DNA of 64,000 nucleotides from Clostridium sp. JN-9 (GCF_004103695.1 NZ_CP035280.1:2418001-2482000), one strand, 5' to 3'; shown: positions 23,005 to 32,822, numbered from the stretch's first letter. Program-made: numbers and translations. Notes: a model not told the origin generated them from the letters alone.

Positions 23005-25464
23005 TTAATGATTATTACCCCAAAAATCATTTAAACAATTTGTCAATGCTTTAATATTTCCAACTGTATAATTTGGAAACCATTCCATGGGAAGCAGTTT
23101 TTTATATGTATTTGTATTATATCTTTCATCAATTAATAAAATAATACCTTTATCCTCTTCTGTTCTTATGACTCTTCCTCCTGCCTGAAGCACCTTATTC
23201 ATTCCAGGATATATATATGAGTATTCATATCCCATATTATTTTTGTCCCGAAAATAGTTTTTAATAATATCCCTTTCTGTGCAAATCTGAGGAAGACCAA
23301 CTCCAATAATAATTGCACCAATTAATTTATCAAATTTCAAATCAATTCCCTCTGAAAAAATACCACCAAGCACTGCAAAGGCAATGAGAGTTTCCTCAGG
23401 CTCTTCTTTAAATTCTTGAAGGAATTTTTCTCTGTCTTCTTCTCCCATATCAGGCTCCTGCAGCAATATCTTTGAATCAGAATATTTATTGGAATAGGTC
23501 TCACAGGTATCCTTCATATATTTATAGGAAGGGAAAAACACCAGATAATTTCCCTTTTTTAAAGATGTACACTTATGAATTATCTGCACAATTTCATCAA
23601 TGCTTTTATCCCTGTTTCTAAACTTTGTGGATATATTTGTGCACATAAGCACCTGCCTGTTTTCAATGCTGAAGGGAGAATGCAGCCTTAATATGTAATC
23701 TCCTTCTTCTCCTCCAAGAATGTACCTGAAATAATCTATAGGTGTAAGTGTGGCAGAAAAAAATATAGCGCTTTTAACCCTTTTCAAAGTTTCCTTTAAG
23801 AGATATGATGGATCAACACAGAAAAACTTTACTCTTAAATTCCCATCATTCTCCTGAATAATAGTAACATATCTTTCGTCATAAAGCTCGCTGGTTCTTA
23901 TAAAGGCACTGCACTGAAAATACAAATCCAAAAGCTCCTGAAAATCCTCACTTTTATCCTTGTTTTCTGCAATAAACTGTTCAATTATTTCATTAAGCCT
24001 TCTTAGCTGAAAAACCAGCTTATCCATGCTTTCATGAATAACCACAGTTTTATCATTTCTTATTACAATGTTTCCCTGCAGTTCCGCGGCAGTTTCATCA
24101 ATATTCCCGCCTTGATGCAGTTCTTTTTTAAGATTAAGCATGTATAAATTTATTTTATTCAATTCTCTGCTTACCTTTTTTGACTTATCCTTTATAATCT
24201 TTTTAACATTTAAAAAACTTTTTTTATCAATTTCAGCAGAAAACATTTCTCTTGCTCTGTCTACTAAATTATGAGCCTCATCAATAAGCAGGGTAAAATC
24301 ATTGCTGGTACCCTCGAAAAATCTCTTTAAATATACCCTAGGATCAAAAACATAATTGTAGTCACATATAACGCAGTCTGCCCATATAGCTAAATCCAGG
24401 GAAAATTCAAAGGGACATATATGATACCTTTCAGCATAGCCTTCAATTATTTTTCTATGGAGAATATCCTCATTATTTAAAATATCCAAAATTGCTTCAT
24501 TAACTCTGTCATAATGTCCTCTGGCATATTCACATTCATTTGGATTGCAGCCTTTGTCAGGGTTAAAGCATATCTTATCCTTGGCAGTTAAGGTAATACT
24601 TTTAAATCGCAGATTGCACTGCTTCATTTTAATCAGTGCATCCTCGGCAGCTTTTCTTGTAATTGTCTTAGCAGTTAAATAAAATATTTTAGAGGTAAAG
24701 CCCTCTCTCATGGCCTTTATACTTGGGAATAAGGTGGAAATGGTTTTACCTATGCCAGTAGGCGCCTGAATAAAAATTTTCTTTCCCTCTTTAATGGTGC
24801 CATAAGCTGCCACTGCCATCTGTCTTTGTCCTTTTCTATATGTTTTAAAGGGAAATTCAATTTCTTTAATGGAGTTATCTCTAACTTCAATCCAGTTACT
24901 GGTAAACCTTGCCCAGATTAGATATTTATCAAGAAGGTCATAAAAAAACTGTTCCAGCTCTTTAAGGCTGAACTGTTTGTTAAAATACTTGATTTCCTCA
25001 GTATTAATCTGAAAATAAGTAAGCTGTACATTTATTTCCTCAAGATTATTCTGAAATGCATATATATAAGCATAGCACTGAGCCTGGGCCCAGTGCAGCA
25101 AATTATAATCCTGTTCTATTTCCTGCAGGGGCTTTGCAGTGCTTTTAATTTCATCTATGGTAACAAAATCATTTTTTATGATTATGCCGTCTGCTCTTCC
25201 CTCCACATTAAAGGTAAATTCCTTATACTCAGTTATAAGTTTTAAAGGCACCTCGGCACTGTAGGATATTTTTTCTTCTGCTGCATTAATTAAATCAGCT
25301 TCCTTTGAATACAGCTTTTTATATGACTTCTGAATTTTTTGATGTATTCTTGTACCCTCAGCTGCCCTGCTGCTGCCGGTAAATCTGTTATCTAAATCTC
25401 CTGCTCTTAGTACAAATTCTACTAAATTTCTTATGGATATTTTAATTTGCTTTTTATCCTGCAT
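23005..25464 (-). CDS. PD-(D/E)XK nuclease + DinG/XPD-type helicase
   Basis: 819 aa. The N-terminal 190 residues look like a Cas4/RecB-type nuclease (GTRIHQKIQKSY, VEGRADGIII, VTIDEIKSTAK, QAQCYAYIYAF). The helicase begins at about 215 with Walker A APTGIGKTIS and an Fe-S cluster set of four Cys (KICFNPDKGCNPNECEY ... YHICPF). It continues through DEAH (LLIDEAHNLVD), SATLTPIDYF and the C-terminal motif QAGGRVIRTEEDKG. This fused architecture occurs in several Firmicutes and is predicted to process DNA in repair or stress survival. No catalytic residue appears missing. It is probably the first gene of the unit ending with YhaM. Confidence 0.85.
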   Translation of the reverse strand: MQDKKQIKISIRNLVEFVLRAGDLDNRFTGSSRAAEGTRIHQKIQKSYKKLYSKEADLINAAEEKISYSAEVPLKLITEYKEFTFNVEGRADGIIIKNDFVTIDEIKSTAKPLQEIEQDYNLLHWAQAQCYAYIYAFQNNLEEINVQLTYFQINTEEIKYFNKQFSLKELEQFFYDLLDKYLIWARFTSNWIEVRDNSIKEIEFPFKTYRKGQRQMAVAAYGTIKEGKKIFIQAPTGIGKTISTLFPSIKAMREGFTSKIFYLTAKTITRKAAEDALIKMKQCNLRFKSITLTAKDKICFNPDKGCNPNECEYARGHYDRVNEAILDILNNEDILHRKIIEGYAERYHICPFEFSLDLAIWADCVICDYNYVFDPRVYLKRFFEGTSNDFTLLIDEAHNLVDRAREMFSAEIDKKSFLNVKKIIKDKSKKVSRELNKINLYMLNLKKELHQGGNIDETAAELQGNIVIRNDKTVVIHESMDKLVFQLRRLNEIIEQFIAENKDKSEDFQELLDLYFQCSAFIRTSELYDERYVTIIQENDGNLRVKFFCVDPSYLLKETLKRVKSAIFFSATLTPIDYFRYILGGEEGDYILRLHSPFSIENRQVLMCTNISTKFRNRDKSIDEIVQIIHKCTSLKKGNYLVFFPSYKYMKDTCETYSNKYSDSKILLQEPDMGEEDREKFLQEFKEEPEETLIAFAVLGGIFSEGIDLKFDKLIGAIIIGVGLPQICTERDIIKNYFRDKNNMGYEYSYIYPGMNKVLQAGGRVIRTEEDKGIILLIDERYNTNTYKKLLPMEWFPNYTVGNIKALTNCLNDFWGNNH

Positions 25465-25614
25465 ATTACCAACAACCTTACATATGATTATTCAGCCATG
25501 TTCCAATATCAGTCATAACTTCATCTTTATTTATTTCATTTAGAATTTCATGTCTTCCATCTTTATATAGTTTATACTTTACATCTTTTATATTCAAGCT
25601 TTTATACATGTTAT

Positions 25615-27218
25615 CAGAGATTTCGCATCTAAATTCCAGTAAAAGATTTACTTTTACTGGAATTGTATTTTATTGTACTTTCTTACATGGCTGGTAAATC
25701 AACAGACCGATATGTCGAAAAAATAGTTATAATTACCCTTACCCTAAGAAATTTTAATAATCGATTTCCAATTTTATTTTTATATTAAGTCTTTTTAAAT
25801 ATTGGATTATTCCAGTTGTCATCTATAGTAAATCTTTCATCTTTTATATCTTCAATAATATCTATTTGAAGCATCCGTTTCTTTCTAAAACCTCTGATAC
25901 ATCTAAAAAAATATAACTGCATCAGATTAAACGCTATAATTATAAACATCAGTACTGTCTCTACGCCCGTAGGGCTATGAAGAAAGCAATGATCTAAATG
26001 CCATTCTGTTTTAAGCTGATGAAAGGCATTATTTTCTATATCCCACCTCTTGTGCATTATCTTCCACAAGGTTTCTACTGAGGCAAATTTGTCTGTTGTT
26101 ATAATCCAGCCTTCTTTAATTTCTACCTTATCTCCAGTATGAATTTCTTCTATAAACCTTATAAATCTAACTTTGATAGTCGGATCTGATATTTCAAAAT
26201 TATCTTCATCCCAAGCTTTAATTTTGGTATAGTCTTTACTTCCCTGCTTTACAATCCATTTCTTATCAGCCTCACGGCGCTTAAATAGAGCTAATGCATC
26301 CTTTACAATGAGAAGACGCTCATCTTTAACTCTTACTACTGCATTCATTCCTATTGAAAGGACTTCTTTTATCCAAGTAGATTTACAATATAAAGCATCA
26401 GCTACTATAATATCGGCAAAATGGTGATATTTACGATATAATTTTTTTATTAATCTTATACCTCCGGTGATTTCACCTTCATCTTTATTCGAACTATCTT
26501 TCTTAGGTTCAAGCATTTCTTGTCCTAAAATAACATGGGGATCCGAACCTACGGTAATACAAACTACAGATCTGTGGAAATGACGAGTAGTGCCATCCTT
26601 ATTCTTTCGTGAAAGACATTTGTCACAAAATTTTTTAGCACTTTCAAATAATTCTACACCATCTACAGCAACTACCTTTAAGCCATCTATGGTACCATTT
26701 CTAAATATCTTATTTTTTATCGTAGTTCTAATTATACTATCATGAATATTTTTCAAACCATTCAAATCAAAATCACTTAAGCAGCGCCTAACGGCATCAA
26801 TGTGAATCATTTTAGTGTTTTTAGGTAATACTTTTTTAAATTTACCTTTTTTAAGCCAATGCTCTAACCTGTTGAAACTTCTTATTTGAAGCATAAATCC
26901 AAACAAAACTACAAAGGTGATTGTTGAAATTTTTACTAGAGATTTTATCTTTTTATCCTCTAAGGTATTGATTTTTTCACCTATATCGTATACTTTATTA
27001 ATATAGGTGAGCATTTGTTTTAAATAACTTTTATTCATCTTAAGGCATCCTTTCTATTGTGTTGTGCAAAACTATTATAAAAAGGATGCTTTTATTATGC
27101 AAATTTTTTTTATAATTTCCAGTAGAAATCGGATTTTACAATGTTTTTATTAAATACTAGCAAATCAATATAAATCAGCGGGCTGCGCCCTAAAACTTTT
27201 TTAGGTGCTAAACTTCTG
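25615..27218 (-). mobile_element. IS4-superfamily insertion sequence, copy 1
   Basis: 1604 bp, bounded by imperfect inverted repeats (CAGAGATTTCGCATCTAAA at the left end; CAGAAGTTTAGCACCTAAA read inward from the right). An exact 9-bp target duplication ACATGTTAT flanks it (25606-25614 and 27219-27227). It encodes one transposase. A copy of equal length and seemingly identical sequence is at 56132-57735. It splits the lipase gene. Confidence 0.95.
25785..27038 (-). CDS. DDE transposase, IS4-superfamily, copy 1
   Basis: 417 aa. The catalytic triad is visible as Asp in VVAVDGVELFES, Asp in DIIVADALYCKS and Glu in KRWDIENNAFHQLK (the Y/W-R-x-E-like signature). A Cys pair (KKFCDKCLSRKN) precedes the second Asp. 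It cuts and joins the IS ends. The frame is intact and the protein is identical to the copy at 56302, so the element is probably active. The last 170 bases to the left end are non-coding. Confidence 0.92.
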   Translation of the reverse strand: MNKSYLKQMLTYINKVYDIGEKINTLEDKKIKSLVKISTITFVVLFGFMLQIRSFNRLEHWLKKGKFKKVLPKNTKMIHIDAVRRCLSDFDLNGLKNIHDSIIRTTIKNKIFRNGTIDGLKVVAVDGVELFESAKKFCDKCLSRKNKDGTTRHFHRSVVCITVGSDPHVILGQEMLEPKKDSSNKDEGEITGGIRLIKKLYRKYHHFADIIVADALYCKSTWIKEVLSIGMNAVVRVKDERLLIVKDALALFKRREADKKWIVKQGSKDYTKIKAWDEDNFEISDPTIKVRFIRFIEEIHTGDKVEIKEGWIITTDKFASVETLWKIMHKRWDIENNAFHQLKTEWHLDHCFLHSPTGVETVLMFIIIAFNLMQLYFFRCIRGFRKKRMLQIDIIEDIKDERFTIDDNWNNPIFKKT

Positions 27219-28174
27219 ACATGTTATAAAGCTTAATAACACCCTTTCCCTTATTTCCTACAGGGTCCATGGTCCCAGCCATGATGTATATTGGAAGCTC
27301 CTTTGGAATAGCATTAATATTTTTAGGCCTATACATATCCTTAAGTGCCCTTAATAAATCATAATAAAAGGATGTGGTAAAAACTGTTCCGCAGTAAGGG
27401 TCCTTAATATATTTATCAACTTCAGCCTCATCTCTGTTAAGCCAGTCAAAGTCAGTCCTGCATGGTTTAAATGCCTTATTATAGCTTCCAAAGGACATAT
27501 TATTTAGTAGTTCGCTTTTTTCTTTTCTGCCATGTTTCTTTATTTCAATACTTGCTACAAATATTCCTAAATCTATAATTGGTCCCTGTTTACCATTTGT
27601 ACCTGATAAAATAACACCTTTAAGATCCTTACCGTAAAGCTGTATATATCTTTGGCTTAAAAATGATCCCATGCTGTGCCCAAATAAAAAGACAGGCATA
27701 TTTTTATATTCATCTCTTATTATGCAGTTTAATTCATGCATATCCTTTACCATCCAGTTAAATCCATCCTCATCTGCAATATATCCAAGCTTTTCAACGC
27801 TGCCAGCGGTTTTACCATGGCCTCTGTGGTCATTAGCAAACACAACATAGCCATTTTTCGTAAGAAATTCTGCAAATCTTTCATATCTTGCTGCAGTTTC
27901 TGCCATACCATGAGCAATCTGAATTACCCCTTTAATGTCCCCTTCAGGCATCCACTTATACACAAATATATTCACTCCATCTGAATCCTTAAAATAAAAT
28001 GTTTTATTACCCATAATATACCTCCTCGTATATAGATTTATATTCTTTATAAAGCTCATATATCCTTCAATATTTAAAATGAAAATAAAAAAGTTAAATT
28101 TTTTCCAGTAAAGCTATGATATTTTCATAAAAATCTTCGATAATTTAAATGAAAAAACTAAGGAGGCTTTCAGC

Positions 28175-29413
28175 ATGAAAAAATCAAAATCACTGGTTTT
28201 TGCATTTTTAATTGCTTCAGCTCTAGTGGGAAATACGGCATTAATGCCAAATCCTGTACAGGCTGCTGGAACACCTAACCTTCCTGATCTTTCAAGTAGT
28301 GCTTATAATAGTAATAATATTTTTACTGAAAGCGGTTATAAGGGTCAGTGCACATGGTTTGCATATGGAAGGGCAAAAGAAAAACTGGGCATAAGTCTGC
28401 CTAGCGAATTTTATGGTAATGCCATAGATTGGTGGTATGCCAATTTAAGGGATCATGTTTATAATTATGGTACGGAACCTAAGCCAAATTCCATTGTGGT
28501 ATGGTATGGCGGTCCGAGAGGTTATGGACATGTTGCTTATGTTGAGGATGTAATTGGAGACACTGTTTTTTTCAATGAAGGTAATTTTCAGGTAAGAGGA
28601 AATTATGAAGGTCATTTGAAGGCATTATCCAAGGAACAGATTAAAAACAGAGGAAATATATTTTTAAAGGGATATATTTATATAGGAGAAGGAAAATCAT
28701 CAGGCCATACTGATAATTCTAATACTTCTCAGGGTTCTAATTCAAAAACATCAAAGGTTTCTTTAAGCAATGCAGGTTCCTCATTAAATGTGAGATCATC
28801 CAGCAATACCAATAGTTCTGTTGTTGGATCACTAAGGAATGGTGATTCAGTAAAAATAATTGAGCAGCAGGGCAGCTGGTATAAAATTTCCTATGGCAGC
28901 GGCTATGGATATGTATATTCAAAGTACATAAAGGATGCAGGAAATGACATTTCAAATGGGCAAAGCAATACCACCCCTGTTGTTTCTAATAAATATGGTA
29001 CTGTAAATTTAAAAAGCCAGTCATCATGTTTAAATATCAGAAGCAGTGCTTCATTAAATTCTTCAGTAATTGGTACCCTGCAGCATGGTTCCAAGGTAGC
29101 CATTATTGAAAGCACTGGTGAATGGCTTAAGATAAGCTCAGGCTCTAAAACAGGATACGTATATAAAGACTATGTTAAGGAAGATAATTCGGGCAATGAA
29201 AACAACCCTGTAAAAAATCCGAATTATGCTACAGTGTCATTAAAGGATTCATCATCTTTTCTAAACCTTAGGACAAGTCCTTGGTATGGAAGAATATTAA
29301 GTACATTAAGTAATGGTACAAAGCTGCAGCTCCTTGGTACCGACGGACTTTGGTACAAGGTTCAGTATAACAACAGCATAGGTTATGTTCACAGTGATTA
29401 TATAAAAAAATAA
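28175..29413 (+). CDS. secreted CHAP-domain wall hydrolase with three SH3b domains
   Basis: 412 aa. Signal peptide 1-31 (LVFAFLIASALVGNTALMPN, cut near PVQAAG). The CHAP domain at about 50-165 has the catalytic Cys in KGQCTWFAYGRA and His in GYGHVAYVEDV, with an Asn/Glu in FFNEGNFQV. Three SH3b wall-binding repeats follow (about 190-252, 268-332 and 350-412), each with a NVRSS/NIRSS/NLRTS start and a GYVY/GYVH end. It should cleave peptidoglycan cross-bridges or amide bonds outside the cell. It is divergent from the split lipase gene and closed by its own terminator. Confidence 0.9.
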   Translation: MKKSKSLVFAFLIASALVGNTALMPNPVQAAGTPNLPDLSSSAYNSNNIFTESGYKGQCTWFAYGRAKEKLGISLPSEFYGNAIDWWYANLRDHVYNYGTEPKPNSIVVWYGGPRGYGHVAYVEDVIGDTVFFNEGNFQVRGNYEGHLKALSKEQIKNRGNIFLKGYIYIGEGKSSGHTDNSNTSQGSNSKTSKVSLSNAGSSLNVRSSSNTNSSVVGSLRNGDSVKIIEQQGSWYKISYGSGYGYVYSKYIKDAGNDISNGQSNTTPVVSNKYGTVNLKSQSSCLNIRSSASLNSSVIGTLQHGSKVAIIESTGEWLKISSGSKTGYVYKDYVKEDNSGNENNPVKNPNYATVSLKDSSSFLNLRTSPWYGRILSTLSNGTKLQLLGTDGLWYKVQYNNSIGYVHSDYIKK

Positions 29414-29420
29414 TATTTAT

Positions 29421-29452
29421 AAAAATGGCTTACACTTTCGTAAGCCATTTTT
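29421..29452 (+). terminator. terminator of the CHAP/SH3b gene
   Basis: AAAAATGGCTTAC pairs with GTAAGCCATTTTT around ACTTTC, a 13-bp perfect stem ending in T5. Confidence 0.9.
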
Positions 29453-29479
29453 ATCTATTAGTTAAATAAAATGCTGCTT

Positions 29480-29507
29480 CTTACCTCTTACCTCTTACCT
29501 CTTACTT
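29480..29507. repeat. heptamer repeat (CTTACCT type)
   Basis: About four copies of the 7-mer CTTACCT run through the stop codon of the DUF4097 gene. This is another of the period-7 tracts seen across the window. Confidence 0.6.
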
Positions 29508-30457
29508 ATTGTCACATTACCTGATGTAGTATTTACATTAACAGAATTTTTGCCGTTTCCCACAACTCCATTTAATTCATTTCTCTTTTCGCTGTTATCA
29601 ACAGTTATAGGAAATTTGCAGCTTACCCTGCCTGAGGTTGCCTTTGACTGAAGCTTGAACTGTGCATAGTCAGGAAGCCTTAATTCTATATTTCCTGAGG
29701 TAGCTTTTAAATCCACATTATTGTCAAAGTAACTGTAATCTATAAATATTTTTCCCGATGTGGTTCCTCCATTTAAATTTCCTTTAAATGATGTTAAGTT
29801 AATGGTTCCAGATGTAATATCCACATCTGAAGATTTTGTTATAATATTTTCTCCATTTATAGTACCTGAGCTGCATTTTGCAGTTAAATTTTCGCAGGTG
29901 AGATCCTTTAAGGTCACATTTCCTGAAGTAAGATTAAAGGACACATCCTTTAAATTCATTTTATTTATAACATTGATCTTTCCTGAGGAGGTGTTTACCT
30001 TTAAATTGTTATTATAGCTTTCAGGCACAAAAATATCTAATTTTAAACTGGATCCAAATACACTAAAGGAGCCAATCCTCTGCTTATCAGTGGAAATTTC
30101 CATAGTGCTTCCGCTAGAATTAAGGTACAGCTTTGTTTCAAAGGTTGCTGTGATGTTTCCATACAAATGAGCCTTCACATCATTTCTTTTTTCAGGAATA
30201 ATGTTAATATCAGCATTGGAAGCCTCTACTGTGATTTCATTTATTCCCTGAATTGCTGCTGTCTTTTCATCATTTACAGAGTATTCCTTTGAGTCCTTTG
30301 AAGTTATCAGGCTGCCAGAATTAAATCCACCATAATTTCTCTTATATCCGCCTGTTATACTAAATATTAAAAAGCCAATTCCAAAGCAGACCAAAACCAC
30401 AACTGTAAGCCACAGTACAACCTTTTTCATGTTTTTGTTTTCAAACATATTCTTCAC
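29495..30457 (-). CDS. DUF4097 beta-repeat membrane protein
   Basis: 320 aa. One TM helix at about 11-33 (VVLWLTVVVLVCFGIGFLIF), then an extracellular right-handed beta-repeat region from 70 to the end. It is built of recurrent TSG-turn units (NTSSGKINV, LTSGNVTL, CSSGTING, ITSGTINL, TTSGKIF, ATSGNIELR, ATSGRVSC, TTSGNVTI). DUF4097 proteins regularly follow a PadR regulator and a DUF1700 protein, exactly the order seen here, and are thought to sense or respond to the cell surface; the molecular role is unknown. Confidence 0.85.
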   Translation of the reverse strand: MKNMFENKNMKKVVLWLTVVVLVCFGIGFLIFSITGGYKRNYGGFNSGSLITSKDSKEYSVNDEKTAAIQGINEITVEASNADINIIPEKRNDVKAHLYGNITATFETKLYLNSSGSTMEISTDKQRIGSFSVFGSSLKLDIFVPESYNNNLKVNTSSGKINVINKMNLKDVSFNLTSGNVTLKDLTCENLTAKCSSGTINGENIITKSSDVDITSGTINLTSFKGNLNGGTTSGKIFIDYSYFDNNVDLKATSGNIELRLPDYAQFKLQSKATSGRVSCKFPITVDNSEKRNELNGVVGNGKNSVNVNTTSGNVTISKR

Positions 30458-30459
30458 CT

Positions 30460-31032
30460 CTATTTTTTTATAATATTAATATTCCAGTTTAAATATTTTA
30501 CTGTAACCTTGTAAAAATACTTCGCCACATAGCATACTCCTATAAACATCAATGCACCTAATGCTGTTAAGCCAATGCCAAAGAAGAAAAGTGCAAAGCC
30601 GTTAATCCCATTAAAATGAACATACATTGGCAGAAATGGAGCAGCGGATATACCTATTATTGAAGCTATACCTGATATAAAAATTCCAATGGAAGCTGCA
30701 AAAAGTCCAATTATTATACCCACTACAGCTAAAAAAGGACCAAGAACTATTACTAAATTGAAAAAGCCAAGAGCAATTGCCGCCAGTACAGCTGAAAATA
30801 AATTTTTTGTGCTTGGGTTTTCTTCTGCTCTTTCTACAGCCATGGATGCTCTGTAGGATTTTGCAATAGCTTTGGGATCTCCAAGTTCTCTGCATATTTC
30901 CTCTTCAGTTTTACCATTATCCATTCCAATTTGAAAATGTTCATTGTAATCATATAAAATATCATTTATTTCATCCTGAGGCATATTGCCAAGAGAAGAT
31001 TTTAAAATTTCCATAAATGTGTGTTTATTCAT
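30460..31032 (-). CDS. DUF1700 membrane protein
   Basis: 190 aa. The N-terminal 70 residues are the soluble DUF1700 helical part (LKSSLGNMPQDEINDILYDY, then GKTEEEICRELGDPKAIAKS). About four TM helices then span 80-180 (AVLAAIALGFFNLVIVLGP onward). Family members form a conserved three-gene set with PadR and DUF4097 proteins, probably relaying an envelope signal. Only 3 bases separate it from the DUF4097 gene. Confidence 0.85.
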   Translation of the reverse strand: MNKHTFMEILKSSLGNMPQDEINDILYDYNEHFQIGMDNGKTEEEICRELGDPKAIAKSYRASMAVERAEENPSTKNLFSAVLAAIALGFFNLVIVLGPFLAVVGIIIGLFAASIGIFISGIASIIGISAAPFLPMYVHFNGINGFALFFFGIGLTALGALMFIGVCYVAKYFYKVTVKYLNWNINIIKK

Positions 31033-31062
31033 GGTAAAATTCCTTTCTTAATAAATTTATTA

Positions 31063-31383
31063 TTAATCAATAACTACTCTGTTTACAATTTTGCTAACAC
31101 CACCTGAAAAATTTTTCCATTCCTTTATTAAGTCTATGCTTCTCTGCCTTCCTAATTCAGTAATTTTATAATATTTTCTGGGAGGACCTTCCTGTGATTC
31201 CTGCAGATAAGTTACCACATTGCCTTCACTTTTAAGCCTCCGCAGCAGCGGGTATATAGTGCCCTCAGAAATATCTATGTCCTTTGAAATTTCTTCTACT
31301 AATTCATAACCATAGCAGTCTCTTTGATAGAGTTCAGCTAAAACGCAAAGTTCAAGAACTCCTTTTTTAAATTGAACATTCAT
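31063..31383 (-). CDS. PadR-family transcriptional regulator
   Basis: 106 aa. Winged-helix core: [20 protein letters not shown], then [20 protein letters not shown], the recognition helix, and [14 protein letters not shown] as the wing. PadR proteins repress their own operon and respond to membrane or phenolic stress. The ATG at 31383 lies 9 bases after GGAAGGA; a GTG two codons upstream is too close to it. First gene of the PadR-DUF1700-DUF4097 operon. Confidence 0.88.
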   Translation of the reverse strand: MNVQFKKGVLELCVLAELYQRDCYGYELVEEISKDIDISEGTIYPLLRRLKSEGNVVTYLQESQEGPPRKYYKITELGRQRSIDLIKEWKNFSGGVSKIVNRVVID

Positions 31384-31466
31384 ATGCACTATTCCTTCCT
31401 AAGTTTTACATTTATTGTTTAATTATATTATAGTACATGGTATTGTATATTGCAAGGTACTATATA

Positions 31467-31558
31467 ATTTCATTTAGTAAATCACTATTTAAGTGAGCAA
31501 AAATACTGATGCTTCTACAGTTTTTTGAGAAGCTTAAATAGATGATTTACTTGAAATC
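31467..31558. mobile_element. MITE-like repeat, copy 2 (92 bp)
   Basis: About 95% identical to the repeat at 20026-20118 (four substitutions and one missing T), opposite orientation. It sits in the 31390-31688 gap together with the IS1595-end MITE. Two of the substitutions are paired and preserve a small hairpin (TCACT-ATTTA-AGTGA here, TCGCT-ATTTA-AGCGA in copy 1). Confidence 0.8.
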
Positions 31559-31606
31559 TATTTATATAATATTTCTTAGATAAATATGTTTATATACATA
31601 ACATAA

Positions 31607-31673
31607 GGCTCTGTTAAACAATAATGTTGATAATTACATTTATATACTATCAACACTATAATATAACAGAGCC
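31607..31673. mobile_element. 67-bp MITE made of two IS1595-type ends
   Basis: The left end GGCTCTGTTAAACAATAATG and the inward-read right end GGCTCTGTTATATTATAGTG match the inverted repeats of the IS1595 element at 19427-20587. About 15 bp lie between the two ends. It has no genes and could be mobilised by that transposase in trans. It may also act as a hairpin terminator downstream of the GntR/DUF1648 operon. Confidence 0.75.
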
Positions 31674-31688
31674 ATATTAAAGATTGCA

Positions 31689-32822
31689 TCATGATAAAAT
31701 CTTAATTAAAACCGGCAGTAAAACTATGGCAAGTATTAATCCTACTAATACAAGAATGCCTCCCAGACTTCCAAAGTTCATTGTCCAGCCTACTCCAAAT
31801 CTTTTTTCAACAAATATGGATGGGTCCTCATGATTAAAATAAATGCACCCAAGCTTCCAGTACTCATCATCATTCTTTGAGCTACTGTTAACCTTTTTCT
31901 CATGAAGCCTGCTGAGATTAATCCTGCTTCCGCCCTGTCCAAGCTTTACAGACAGATAAACTGATCCAGCCAGCATTACTCCTGTAATTACAAGTATTAT
32001 GGGCAGCATTAGTTTTGAGTCTATTTTTAAAATACCAAGTACAATCATATTCATAAAGGTAAACATAATGGTCAAAAGTATTGTGCTTAAAATCATATAT
32101 ACTGACCAGGCATATCTGAATATCCTGTTTTTTTCCTTTGATTCTTCAGGATTTGAGGTATCAATCTGCTGTTTTGCCCATCCAATAGTTTTATAGGATA
32201 TATACATTATAATTACTAGAAAAAGCTGAACTACAGGAAGCTGCATTATGGTTCCATAGGACTTTCTCTGCCATCCGTTAACTTCTCCAGCTGCATTCCA
32301 GTGTGTTGCAATTCTATCAGGAAGAGTATTGTAAACTGCAAATCCCATTGTTACATTTAATGCTATTAAAGCTAAGGGAATCAAAAACCACCACTTAGAT
32401 GCCAGCATTTTTCTGCTTTTATTTTTGCTGAATTCAGTGTCCACAACCACTATCTGCTTTTTGCCTTCATCCCAGTGATTGCTGTGCTTTATTTTTATAA
32501 CTTCCCTGTGGTAATAATAATATATTAATGTGTTAACTAAAGTATAAAGCAATATGCCTGCTATAAAAATGGCAACAGCCTGCTGAGATTTAAAAAATAA
32601 AATCACATTAAAAATTAAAATATAGGGAATGCAGACTTTTAGGTTAGCAGAAATAAATCCTGGATAAACCTTTTTTAATTTATCACTGTCTAATTTTTCC
32701 TCAGGTATTCTTACCCCGAAGTAAATTTCCTTTCTTGTAATTTTAGGAGTTATTAACTGTAAAACTAATAATAGTATTAATATTGGTACATTCATAAGTA
32801 TTAAAAATATATTATCACTCAT
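31689..32822 (-). CDS. DUF1648/DUF5808 multi-pass membrane protein
   Basis: 377 aa with about eight TM helices. The DUF1648 signature (YNTLPDRIATHWNAAGEVNG) is in the middle and a DUF5808-type segment (DEYWKLGCIYFNHEDPSIFV, then KRFGVGWTMNFG) is near the C-terminus. Proteins of this kind include SdpI-like immunity relatives and unassigned transport-associated proteins. The adjoining GntR regulator gene starts directly upstream, so expression is probably ligand-controlled. Function is not established. Confidence 0.8.
   Translation of the reverse strand: MSDNIFLILMNVPILILLLVLQLITPKITRKEIYFGVRIPEEKLDSDKLKKVYPGFISANLKVCIPYILIFNVILFFKSQQAVAIFIAGILLYTLVNTLIYYYYHREVIKIKHSNHWDEGKKQIVVVDTEFSKNKSRKMLASKWWFLIPLALIALNVTMGFAVYNTLPDRIATHWNAAGEVNGWQRKSYGTIMQLPVVQLFLVIIMYISYKTIGWAKQQIDTSNPEESKEKNRIFRYAWSVYMILSTILLTIMFTFMNMIVLGILKIDSKLMLPIILVITGVMLAGSVYLSVKLGQGGSRINLSRLHEKKVNSSSKNDDEYWKLGCIYFNHEDPSIFVEKRFGVGWTMNFGSLGGILVLVGLILAIVLLPVLIKILS

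Larger units (their letters stand above)
25478..28014 (-). pseudogene. monoacylglycerol-lipase-like hydrolase split by an IS
   Basis: The 5' part (28014 down to 27219) begins MGNKTFYFKDSDGVNIF behind GAGGAGG and carries IAHGMAETAARY, the nucleophile elbow LFGHSMGSF and the acid in MAGTMDPVG. It then meets the IS and gains an IS-encoded tail ending at 27208. The missing C-terminus is still present on the far side of the IS (25614 down to 25478): YKSLNIKDVKYKLYKDG, then RHEILNEINKDE. The catalytic His of the triad is in that lost piece, so the enzyme should be inactive. Removing the IS and one 9-bp target copy restores one frame of about 308 aa. Confidence 0.88.
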
